Source: Archaeoglobales archaeon (GTDB taxonomy: Archaea; Halobacteriota; Archaeoglobi; Archaeoglobales; Archaeoglobaceae). Taken from it: DNA of 12,119 nucleotides. The notes beneath the pieces were generated by a model. It was given only the letters and a program-made list of their open reading frames with translations, ran no database searches and was not told where the DNA came from. Numbering within the stretch: the first letter of the stretch is position 1; each line of letters opens with the position of its first letter. The stretch covers positions 1 to 12,119 of the forward strand of contig QMZD01000019.1 of NCBI GenBank assembly GCA_003662985.1, given 5' to 3'. The position numbers and the translations under genes are program-made. Shown here piece after piece: positions 4,908 through 11,024 of this stretch.

Positions 4908-4996
4908 TTTTGGATACTCATGAGCTGCTAGACGAATTAGCATACTCCTTGCAACATATAGGTTAAAAAATTTTTCTTGGTTTGGGATGGATAGAA

Positions 4997-5635
4997 TTAG
5001 AAAAGCATGAGAGAATACCATGTTAATATCAGGTAGGCTACTGCGGGAATTGCTGCAGTACTCAAAGCTTTTCTGAAGTCAAGCTCTCTTGCGTGCTTGA
5101 TTGCGAAAGTCCATAGTACAACCTGCCATCCCAAGCTTATTGTATTAAGTCCAGCTCCAGCCATTTTTATCGATTTATCCATCAATCCTTCGAAGCCCTG
5201 GACTGATATAACCGCAGCCGTATCCATCGCTATCTTTAGGCTCATAGGAAAGAGGACTATACTGGGGATGAAACAAAATGCAACAAATTTCAGAGTTGTT
5301 GAGAAGTCCCCTTTTCCTCCAAAGATGGCAGAAATTCCATAAAGAATTACGGAGAATATCACCCACATTATGAAAACAAAGGCAAATGGGGAGATTATTG
5401 TGGAATAGTACGTTATCGCGTAGATCGCCTCTGCCCGCTCTGGTGGCACCCCTTTGGAAACAGCCAGCTCGACTCCAGCCTTTGCATAAAGATCTGCAAA
5501 CAGTGCTGCAGAAAAGGAGGAGAGTATTGCCACAATGAGTAGTATCGCAAAAGGTGCCATAAACCCGATCTGCTCTTCTTTGGCATCCCTGAAAAATTTG
5601 TCGGGGTTATGGACTAATTCTAAATAATTTGGCAT
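4997..5635 (-). CDS. Yip1-family multi-pass membrane protein
   Basis: From ATG 5635 the protein is 212 residues long. It starts MPNYLELVHNPDKFFRDAKE, the short cytosolic N-terminus with N-P-x-x-F-F typical of archaeal Yip1-domain proteins, and then has about five hydrophobic segments (starting A-P-F-A-I-L-L-I-V-A and ending Y-L-I-L-T-W-Y-S-L-M-L-F). A Gly/Asp loop (F-G-G-K-G-D-F) between segments two and three is also typical of the family. Eukaryotic Yip1 proteins act in membrane traffic; the archaeal role is unknown. The frame is open upstream to ATG 5644 and TTG 5692. I chose 5635 because TTATAA at 5659-5664 is centred about 26 bases before it, fitting a leaderless mRNA. No ribosome binding site supports the longer forms. 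It is a single gene. Confidence 0.75.
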   Translation of the reverse strand: MPNYLELVHNPDKFFRDAKEEQIGFMAPFAILLIVAILSSFSAALFADLYAKAGVELAVSKGVPPERAEAIYAITYYSTIISPFAFVFIMWVIFSVILYGISAIFGGKGDFSTTLKFVAFCFIPSIVLFPMSLKIAMDTAAVISVQGFEGLMDKSIKMAGAGLNTISLGWQVVLWTFAIKHARELDFRKALSTAAIPAVAYLILTWYSLMLF

Positions 5636-5814
5636 CGATTTCATTGGGAAGTGAGCACTTATAACGTTTTTGTTAACCTTTACCTGTTGCAATTGTCACT
5701 TTACTTAAAAATAGATTTATCCACCTTTGTGGAAAAAAGCTAAGGGAAAATGGAGAGTGAATTTGAAAAGATTTAGATACAAGTTCAGAACTCCAAGTTA
5801 CCCAAAACCGAAAG

Positions 5815-6027
5815 TTACTCTTCCTCACTATGGGTGTCTTCTGTGTTAGCCTCAAATTCATCTTTCTTTTCTTCTTCAAATTCACCTTTCTTTTCTTCCT
5901 CCTCTTTTAATTTCAGTCTGTCACCATCACACAGCTTTATCTTATTACCACATAGGATACAGACAGCTATCATCTTCTCATTTATTCTGAATTCGTCTCC
6001 TCCACAGTTATCACAGACTATGAGCAT
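5815..6027 (-). CDS. small zinc-ribbon protein with acidic tail
   Basis: A 70-residue protein. Residues 1-35 form a rubredoxin-type zinc ribbon with C5-x2-C8 (C-D-N-C-G-G-D-E-F) and C23-x2-C26 (C-I-L-C-G-N-K). From about residue 40 to the end it is almost entirely Glu, Lys and Asp, finishing T-H-S-E-E-E, and probably disordered. No function can be assigned; zinc ribbons of this size often bind nucleic acid or act as subunits. The start at ATG 6027 fits a leaderless mRNA (TTATTATC at 6050-6057, centred about 26 bases away). The frame upstream of the ATG is also open and rich in Asn and Glu but has no start codon. It is divergent from the DUF169 gene, so the two share a 103-base promoter region. 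Confidence 0.7.
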   Translation of the reverse strand: MLIVCDNCGGDEFRINEKMIAVCILCGNKIKLCDGDRLKLKEEEEKKGEFEEEKKDEFEANTEDTHSEEE

Positions 6028-6130
6028 CGAGAAAAATTCATTTTCCTTGTTATTATCGTTTTCGTTTTCCTCATTATGACCTTCAGCAGAACTTGGAAAA
6101 ATTTTTAATTGATAATCCTGATAGAACAGT

Positions 6131-6889
6131 ATGAACTGGAACGAAAAAGGAGAGGAGCTGTTAAGAATTCTGCGACTAAGAACGCCCCCAGTTGGAGTGG
6201 TTTTTTCTGAGAATGAGGAAATTCCCGAAGACTCTTTTCAACCTTCGAAATATGGGATGAAAATGGCGGTTTGCCAGGCTATCGGATTTGCAAGGTATAC
6301 TGGGAGAACTGTAGCTCTGAAGTATGATGACTTTGGATGTCCGCCCTCGATGATAATCTATGGCGTTGTGAAAGGAGAACTAAGGAATTATTTAAAGGAA
6401 ATACTCGTAAAAGCTGGATGGCTGCAGAATGAATCGATGGAGATTCTTGGGAATCTCTTACCCCAAGGGAAGTACAAGACCTTTATTTTCGGGGATCTAA
6501 CGAAGATGAAGATCGAACCCCGGGTAATACTGGTTTTTGGGTCTCCAGCTCAGATAGGGAGGCTGATTCAGGCAAAAACCTATTTTGGTGGAGAGGTTGA
6601 AGCAAAGCTTGTTGCAAAAACGGCTTCTTGTTCCGAAGCTTTAATTCCATCCTTGAATGGAGAACCGTCAGTTTCAGTGCCGGGAGCAGGAGACAGAGTT
6701 TTTGCTGGACTGGATGAGAATGAAATGATATTTTCAATGCCTTACGGTTGGCTTGACAGAATTTTGGAGGGACTAAAAAAAGCTGGTAAGGGTGCCAACA
6801 TCAGCTATCCGGTTTTACCCTTCCTGTTCTTTAGCCCGAAGTTCCCGAGGATGTATAGGGAGGTGCAGGAAAAATTCGAAAGGGCTTGA
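6131..6889 (+). CDS. DUF169 family protein
   Basis: A 252-residue soluble protein of DUF169 (COG2043), a family common in methanogens, Archaeoglobales and anaerobic bacteria and without an established function. Family marks seen: R-T-P-P-V-G-V-V-F near residue 17, the conserved cysteines in M-A-V-C-Q-A (Cys48), D-D-F-G-C-P-P-S (Cys70) and T-A-S-C-S-E-A (Cys167), the S-V-P-G-A-G-D-R segment (182-189), and E-M-I-F-S-M-P near 198-204. Three conserved cysteines suggest binding of a metal or cofactor, which is inference. TTTTTAAT at 6102-6109 is about 25 bases before the ATG, so the mRNA is probably leaderless. It is divergent from the zinc-ribbon gene. The next gene has its own promoter and is not clearly in the same unit. 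Confidence 0.9.
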   Translation: MNWNEKGEELLRILRLRTPPVGVVFSENEEIPEDSFQPSKYGMKMAVCQAIGFARYTGRTVALKYDDFGCPPSMIIYGVVKGELRNYLKEILVKAGWLQNESMEILGNLLPQGKYKTFIFGDLTKMKIEPRVILVFGSPAQIGRLIQAKTYFGGEVEAKLVAKTASCSEALIPSLNGEPSVSVPGAGDRVFAGLDENEMIFSMPYGWLDRILEGLKKAGKGANISYPVLPFLFFSPKFPRMYREVQEKFERA

Positions 6890-6894
6890 ATGTG

Positions 6895-6930
6895 GACATC
6901 ATTTAATTTTCGAGACATCATTTAATTTTC
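6895..6930 (+). repeat. 17-bp direct repeat, two copies at 19-base period
   Basis: GACATCATTTAATTTTC occurs at 6895-6911 and exactly again at 6914-6930, separated by GA. It starts eight bases after the DUF169 stop codon and ends a few bases upstream of the TATA-like element of the next gene, where a tandem binding site for a regulator could lie. Confidence 0.8.
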
Positions 6931-6936
6931 AAAAGA

Positions 6937-6946
6937 ATTATATTTT
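6937..6946 (+). promoter_or_regulatory. TATA-like element of the 103-residue membrane protein gene
   Basis: ATTATATTTT is centred about 25 bases before ATG 6966. It supports that start and a leaderless transcript, rather than a long in-frame extension into the DUF169 gene. Confidence 0.5.
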
Positions 6947-6965
6947 CTCACTGCAACTAGGGTTC

Positions 6966-7277
6966 ATGGGAAGTGATACCACAATTACGATAATTGGAGT
7001 TATAGTGGGTTTTCTTTTTGGCCTTAGTGGGATTGCAACTCTTTTTAATATAATGAGCAACGTGATAACAGAGGCAACAGCTCAATTATCCCAGCTTAGT
7101 ACTGTTTCAACTTTAGTTCTCTTGGTAATAGCGATAATTTTAATAATAAAGGTTAGAATCATCTCTGCTCTGGTTGTTGGGGCGATAGTAGGGGCCGTGC
7201 TTAATCTCGTACTGAAACTCAACGGTATCGACATAGTAAATCAGGTTTTCTCGACAATAATGAGTAACCTTCATTAG
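6966..7277 (+). CDS. small membrane protein of unknown function
   Basis: A 103-residue protein starting MGSDTTITIIGVIVGFLFGL, with three hydrophobic segments at about residues 6-25, 45-62 and 65-84. These are separated by a short Thr/Gln/Ser-rich loop and the basic turn K-V-R-I, and a short C-terminal tail follows. It has no cysteine and no catalytic motif. I do not recognise the family. The same frame is open upstream to 6792, inside the DUF169 gene, but that extension would overlap a conserved gene and has no ribosome binding site. ATG 6966 has a TATA-like element 25 bases upstream. A tandem 17-bp repeat lies directly upstream of the promoter. Confidence 0.7.
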   Translation: MGSDTTITIIGVIVGFLFGLSGIATLFNIMSNVITEATAQLSQLSTVSTLVLLVIAIILIIKVRIISALVVGAIVGAVLNLVLKLNGIDIVNQVFSTIMSNLH

Positions 7278-7371
7278 ATTGTCTGCTTAAACCTGCTTAA
7301 ACCCCAACCGGGTAGTTTACCAGAGGAAAATAAATAAGCTTTTATAGTCAACGCCTTCCTTTTCCCCTAGG

Positions 7372-7818
7372 ATGAAGGTGGCTCTTGGGGGAACGTTCGA
7401 ACCTCTTCATGAGGGACACAAGAAATTAATCGATGTAGCAATAAAAATCGGCGGAAAGAATGTTATGATCGGTGTTACCAGCGACGAAATGGCAAGGATG
7501 AGGATAAGAAGCGTCCTTCCTTTCGAAATTAGGGCTGAGAACATCAGAAGGTACGTTAAGGCAAAGTATGGTTTTACCCCTTCAGTTGTAAAAATAGACA
7601 ATCCCTATGGTAGAACCCTTGAAATTGACTTTGACTATCTGGTTGTTTCCCCTGAAACATGTAGAATGGCTGTTGAAATAAATAAAAAGAGGAAAGAATT
7701 AGGTAAAAAAGAGATAAAGGTTGTTAAGGTTGACTTCCTTATGGCTGAGGATGGAAAGCCCATATCGTCCACGAGAATCAAAAAAGGAGAAATTGATAGA
7801 TATGGGAAGTTAATTTAG
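7372..7818 (+). CDS. coaD: phosphopantetheine adenylyltransferase, archaeal type
   Basis: A 148-residue cytoplasmic enzyme of the nucleotidyltransferase alpha/beta-phosphodiesterase superfamily. It converts 4'-phosphopantetheine and ATP to dephospho-CoA, the penultimate step of CoA synthesis. It shows the N-terminal G-G-T-F-E-P-L-H-E-G-H-K-K-L with the HxGH motif at residues 13-16, and the I-S-S-T-R-I motif (131-136) equivalent to the ISSTxx ATP-binding motif. The stretch between (F-D-Y-L-V-V-S-P-E-T, 87-96) is typical of the archaeal and eukaryotic-like COG1019 enzymes rather than bacterial CoaD. Length is normal. CTTTTATAGT at 7340-7349 is centred about 28 bases before the ATG, so the mRNA is leaderless or nearly so. 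It is monocistronic. The acyl-CoA enzymes at the right end of the window depend on its product. Confidence 0.94.
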   Translation: MKVALGGTFEPLHEGHKKLIDVAIKIGGKNVMIGVTSDEMARMRIRSVLPFEIRAENIRRYVKAKYGFTPSVVKIDNPYGRTLEIDFDYLVVSPETCRMAVEINKKRKELGKKEIKVVKVDFLMAEDGKPISSTRIKKGEIDRYGKLI

Positions 7819-7991
7819 AGCTTCTGTTGGTGGTTAATCTACGGTTTGATGCGGGTGTATCGTTCTGGAGATTTAGTTTCTTGCTTTCTTCACAACGGTT
7901 GTTTTTACTCATCTGGAGTGATTTTGCACGTCTAAGAGGCCTCCTCATATCTCCTACACACCATGTAGCAGTCTTCGGTTTCCTATCACTT

Positions 7992-8015
7992 TTAAAGAGA
8001 TTCTTAAAGAGATTC
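7992..8015 (+). repeat. 12-bp exact tandem duplication
   Basis: TTAAAGAGATTC is present twice in direct succession (7992-8003 and 8004-8015) within an otherwise unassigned gap. Confidence 0.8.
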
Positions 8016-8158
8016 CTGGTATTTCCTCAGTTCAAAAACCGGTTATCAAGATCTACGTAGAACGCATTTTTATCTTTTTTAAACGAAGCTATAACCTATA
8101 ACCTGTAACCCCAGTTATGACCCAAAATTAACACCGATAATCCGCGAATCAGGGAAAC

Positions 8159-8168
8159 TAATTTATGA
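8159..8168 (+). promoter_or_regulatory. TATA-like element of the DUF84/radical SAM operon
   Basis: TAATTTATGA is centred about 25 bases before the GTG at 8189. This makes that GTG a plausible leaderless start and supports it over other candidates. Confidence 0.45.
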
Positions 8169-8188
8169 ACCTTTGGAATTGATTTGGT

Positions 8189-8731
8189 GTGGTCAAGGTA
8201 GTTGTAGGTTCAAAAAATCCGGTGAAGGTTGAAGGAGTAAGACAGGCCTTTCTGCAGTATTTTGATGAGGTTGAAGTTAGTTCAAGAGAGGTTGATTCTG
8301 GAGTGGGAAGTCAGCCTTTCAACGATGATTCGATAAAGGGAGCGATAAACAGGGCTCTGAACTCCTACTCTGAGGAATTCGACTTCTCTGTTGGTGTCGA
8401 GGCTGGACTTTTCTCCGTTAAAAGAACAATTACGGGATTCATAGACTTTCAGGTTTCGGCGATCTACGATGGAAGTAGGATTTCAGTAGGCTTCGGTCCC
8501 GGTTTCGAATATCCACCTTTAGTGGTTGAGGAAGTTCTGAAAGGGAAAGAGGTTGGAGACGTAATGGATGAATTCACCGGAATCGAGAATCTAGGGGAAA
8601 AGACCGGAGCCATCCACTTTCTCACAAAAGGTAAAATTTCTAGGACTGATCTAACAAGGCTGTCTGTAACCACCGCACTGATTCCATGGATAAACGGGGA
8701 ATACTACTTCGATATGGAAAAGAAGTTCTAG
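8189..8731 (+). CDS. DUF84 non-canonical purine NTP phosphatase (YjjX-like)
   Basis: A 180-residue protein of the DUF84/YjjX family, which hydrolyses inosine and xanthosine triphosphates and so keeps deaminated purines out of nucleic acids. It begins V-K-V-V-V-G-S-K-N-P-V-K-V-E-G-V-R-Q-A-F, the nucleotide-binding start of the family. S-G-V-G-S-Q-P-F-N-D-D-S-I-K-G-A-I-N-R-A (residues 37-56) and V-G-V-E-A-G-L (68-74) follow, the latter with the acidic residue expected to hold the metal ion. The later E-F-T-G-I-E-N-L-G and G-A-I-H-F-L-T-K-G-K-I-S-R motifs are also standard. The start is GTG, with a TATA-like element about 25 bases upstream and no ribosome binding site, so it is probably leaderless. 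The radical SAM gene starts ten bases after its stop. Confidence 0.9.
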   Translation: MVKVVVGSKNPVKVEGVRQAFLQYFDEVEVSSREVDSGVGSQPFNDDSIKGAINRALNSYSEEFDFSVGVEAGLFSVKRTITGFIDFQVSAIYDGSRISVGFGPGFEYPPLVVEEVLKGKEVGDVMDEFTGIENLGEKTGAIHFLTKGKISRTDLTRLSVTTALIPWINGEYYFDMEKKF

Positions 8732-8741
8732 ATATGTTTGT

Positions 8742-9596
8742 ATGTTTATGGGCCATACATACCTCATAAAACCATTCGATCCTTGGAAATCTCCTCTCTG
8801 CACGTGTCCGGAAAAATACTCCCTCAATCCCTACACCGGATGTTCCCATCGATGCATTTACTGCTATTCAACGTACATCCCCAATTTTTACAGGCTTAGG
8901 GTTAAGAAGAATTTATTGCCCAGAGTGGAAAAGGATCTTTCCAAACTTCCAAAGCGTTCCCCGATCTCGATGTCCAATTCAAGTGACCCCTATCCTCCTC
9001 TCGAGAAAAAACTTGGACTGACAAGGGGTGTTCTAAAGTTGCTTAAGGAATACGAGATGGATCTGATGATTGTAACTAAAAGCGATATCGTCACAAGAGA
9101 CATCGATCTGATCACTGAAATGAATGCAGCCGTAAGCATATCCCTTACAACCCTAGACAAAAAACTCGCTTCCAAACTGGAACCGGGAGCACCGGAGCCT
9201 ATGAAAAGGATCGAAGCATTAAGAAAACTCCATTCTGAGGGAATTCCAGTCATTTTACGCCTTGATCCAGTTATCCCAGGGAAAACTGAGAGAGAAATAG
9301 AAAATATCATTGAGGAGTGCTCTTTTGTCTCTCACGTAGTCTCATCAACATTGAAGCTCCGTTTTGATTCGTTGAAGAGGATGATCGAGAACTTTCCTGA
9401 CCTTGAATACTATCGACAACTTTATGCGAAAGGCGAAAAGATACAGAATTCCTTTTATCTCCCACGAGAATACAGGTGGAAGATACTGAATAGGGTCAAG
9501 CGAGCCTGTGAGAGGTACGGGTTAAGTTATGCTTTTTGCAGAGAAGGATTCGATTTCAAAGCAAAGAGCTGCGATGGTTCTCATTTAATCAGATAA
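8742..9596 (+). CDS. SPL-family radical SAM protein
   Basis: A 284-residue radical SAM enzyme of the SplB-like group (COG1533, named after spore photoproduct lyase). The cluster motif is Y-T-G-C34-S-H-R-C38-I-Y-C41-Y, i.e. CxxxCxxC. It is preceded by C20-T-C22 in an S-P-L-C-T-C-P-E-K-Y-S-L-N-P segment common in this group. M-S-N-S-S-D-P-Y-P-P-L-E lies at about 77-88, a V-T-K-S-D segment near 116-120 and I-L-R-L-D-P-V-I-P-G near 175-184. Two more cysteines near the C-terminus (C-R-E-G-F-D-F and K-S-C-D-G-S-H) may ligate a second site or donate hydrogen; this is inference. The substrate is unknown. It probably shares an operon with the DUF84 gene (10-base gap), and its last 8 bases overlap the end of the convergent MgtE-type gene. 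Confidence 0.9.
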   Translation: MFMGHTYLIKPFDPWKSPLCTCPEKYSLNPYTGCSHRCIYCYSTYIPNFYRLRVKKNLLPRVEKDLSKLPKRSPISMSNSSDPYPPLEKKLGLTRGVLKLLKEYEMDLMIVTKSDIVTRDIDLITEMNAAVSISLTTLDKKLASKLEPGAPEPMKRIEALRKLHSEGIPVILRLDPVIPGKTEREIENIIEECSFVSHVVSSTLKLRFDSLKRMIENFPDLEYYRQLYAKGEKIQNSFYLPREYRWKILNRVKRACERYGLSYAFCREGFDFKAKSCDGSHLIR

Positions 9597-10833
9597 CGGA
9601 GAATGCAATCAAAACGAGGATAAAGCAGCCCGAACCGATCAGATCCATTATCGAGGTAATTAGCGGGATTCCGATGTTGTCAGGATCGAGGCCTTTTCTG
9701 AAGGAGAGGATGGAGAAATAGTACGCCATGAAATTAAGGGGTAAAAGTAAAATCTGGCCCGCTATTACTGTTATCGCAACTATTTCGGGCGTTGGAATCG
9801 TCTGGATGCCTGCCGTGAGGTTAAGGAGCTGGGCAGTAATCCCTATGAGGGCGAATATGAAGAATCCAATGAGGTGAAAAGTGGCAAAGATTTTGAGGAT
9901 CTCTGACGGTGGCTTTAATTTTGGCTCAAGGATACCGAGATGGAGGAGAGATGCAAATCTTGAGGAAAGGATTCCACCGATTGCCCCACCATCCTCAAGA
10001 AAGGATGGAATTACCGTCAGCAGTCCAGCTATGACAACGAACCTCTCGATTTTTGTTCCGATTACTGAGCCGGCAAAGAGATCAAGGGTTATGCAGATGA
10101 ACAGAACCCAGAAACTCTCTTTTATAATCCTTCTTGCAATTTTCCCTCTCCTAAATCTCTCATTTTTTTGCAGGGAGGATCCATAAAAGCTCAGAAAGCC
10201 GAATAGAATGGTTATAATCAAAAGAATAGAGAAAATGAAGATTCTAATCTCAAAGGATGAAACAAATATGAGATGAGCAGAGAGGAAGAGGATGGGCAAA
10301 GTGATCATGTCCCCCAGCAAAGTAATAAACGGAGCAGTAATGTTGTCTGGATTCCAGCCATATCTAAAGCTACCTATAGCAAGAAAGAAGGTTGCCGGGA
10401 TCATCAGCAAGGCGGAGAGCACTCCTGCAAGCACAGAGATTGTGGTGAGATCTGAGGTTAAAGAGATGAATGAAATGTTCTCTCCTCTGAATGTGTTGAG
10501 ACCCATCAGATGAGCGGCTATAGCAGCAAACAAGCTGCTCAGGATGCTGAATACCATCAAAAGAAATGTTGACGATATCAAATTTTCGGTGTATTCCGGA
10601 ATTGGCTCAAAACTCGGGCTTATCCTTCCTGTATGGAGGTAAGAGCTGAGTCTTGATCCTAAAGAGGCATAAATATTTCCTCTCAGTCCTATACTGGCAG
10701 GGATGAGTAGTATCAATGCCGGGAGAATTTTAAGTGTATCCGAAGAGAATCCCAGTACAAAACCGGTGACAAGGTTCCCTACTGTTACAAGAGAAAGAGC
10801 AAATATACTTTCTTTGATGTCTCTTTTGTCCAT
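9589..10833 (-). CDS. two-module MgtE-type divalent cation transporter
   Basis: A 414-residue integral membrane protein made of two MgtE transmembrane domains in tandem, the plan of eukaryotic SLC41 and some archaeal proteins. Module 1 has P-A-L-I-L-L-I-P-A-S-I-G-L-R-G-N-I-Y-A-S-L-G-S-R (about 38-61) and N-P-D-N-I-T-A-P-F-I-T-L-L-G-D (about 185-199). Module 2 has the matching S-F-L-E-D-G-G-A-I-G-G-I-L-S-S-R and D-P-D-N-I-G-I-P-L-I-T-S-I-M-D, whose Asp residues would line the Mg2+ pore. The cytosolic N and CBS domains that gate bacterial MgtE are absent. The start is ATG 10833. An upstream GAGGTGG near 10867 is too far for this ATG and lies in a 35-base leader behind TTTATAATAG (about 10892-10901). 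The 3' end overlaps the radical SAM gene by 8 bases. Confidence 0.88.
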   Translation of the reverse strand: MDKRDIKESIFALSLVTVGNLVTGFVLGFSSDTLKILPALILLIPASIGLRGNIYASLGSRLSSYLHTGRISPSFEPIPEYTENLISSTFLLMVFSILSSLFAAIAAHLMGLNTFRGENISFISLTSDLTTISVLAGVLSALLMIPATFFLAIGSFRYGWNPDNITAPFITLLGDMITLPILFLSAHLIFVSSFEIRIFIFSILLIITILFGFLSFYGSSLQKNERFRRGKIARRIIKESFWVLFICITLDLFAGSVIGTKIERFVVIAGLLTVIPSFLEDGGAIGGILSSRFASLLHLGILEPKLKPPSEILKIFATFHLIGFFIFALIGITAQLLNLTAGIQTIPTPEIVAITVIAGQILLLPLNFMAYYFSILSFRKGLDPDNIGIPLITSIMDLIGSGCFILVLIAFSVI

Positions 10834-10891
10834 GTAAACAGAGCTTATGGCTACAATGCACCACCTCGGAACTTGATTTAGTTAACCAACT

Positions 10892-10901
10892 CTATTATAA
10901 A
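10892..10901 (-). promoter_or_regulatory. TATA-like element of the MgtE-type transporter gene
   Basis: TTTATAATAG on the minus strand predicts a transcript start near 10870 and a leader of about 35 bases. This is longer than for most genes in this window and includes GAGGTGG followed by a near-cognate ATT in frame with the gene. Confidence 0.35.
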
Positions 10902-10979
10902 TTGATGGTATATAATTCTTGTTAATTCGTGGTAAGAGGAAAACGAAAGATTTCAGATCTATTTTCTCAGGAATAGTCC

Positions 10980-10987
10980 AAAAAAAA
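10980..10987 (-). terminator. eight-T run after hbd
   Basis: On the minus strand, about 40 bases after the hydroxyacyl-CoA dehydrogenase stop, eight T in a row occur with no strong hairpin. This fits an archaeal oligo-T terminator for the acd-hbd unit. Confidence 0.4.
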
Positions 10988-11024
10988 TGGGTGAATTTTA
11001 ACGGCTCAAGAATTCAACCAAAAA

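Larger units (their letters stand above)
7819..8188 (+). other. 370-base gap without a convincing gene
   Basis: Both strands have moderately long open frames (plus 7827-8060 from a GTG; minus roughly 7801-8020 with no start signal), but the translations look like random composition: a Phe/Leu/Arg-rich product on plus and a Lys/Arg/Asn-rich product on minus. There is an exact 12-bp tandem repeat (7992-8015) and a set of imperfect CTATAAC repeats near 8089-8108. The last 30 bases carry the promoter of the DUF84 gene. This may be a decayed gene or a small RNA locus; I cannot tell which. Confidence 0.45.

Noticed and set aside
5636..5692. Longer Yip1-like protein from TTG 5692 or ATG 5644
   Set aside because: Neither has a ribosome binding site, and the family N-terminus begins near the N-P-x-x-F-F motif. 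The TATA-like TTATAA fits 5635 best, though 5644 cannot be excluded.
5834..6079. Plus-strand Ser/Phe-rich frame opposite the zinc-ribbon gene
   Set aside because: It is the reverse complement of the Glu/Lys tail. The minus-strand product has paired CxxC motifs and a promoter.
6792..6965. In-frame N-terminal extension of the 103-residue membrane protein
   Set aside because: It would overlap nearly 100 bases of the well-supported DUF169 gene and has no start signal. ATG 6966 has a TATA-like element 25 bases upstream.
7827..8060. 77-codon plus-strand open frame starting at GTG
   Set aside because: There is no ribosome binding site or TATA-like element at the right distance, the composition is Phe/Leu/Arg-rich without a fold pattern, it contains the 12-bp tandem repeat, and the opposite strand is open too.
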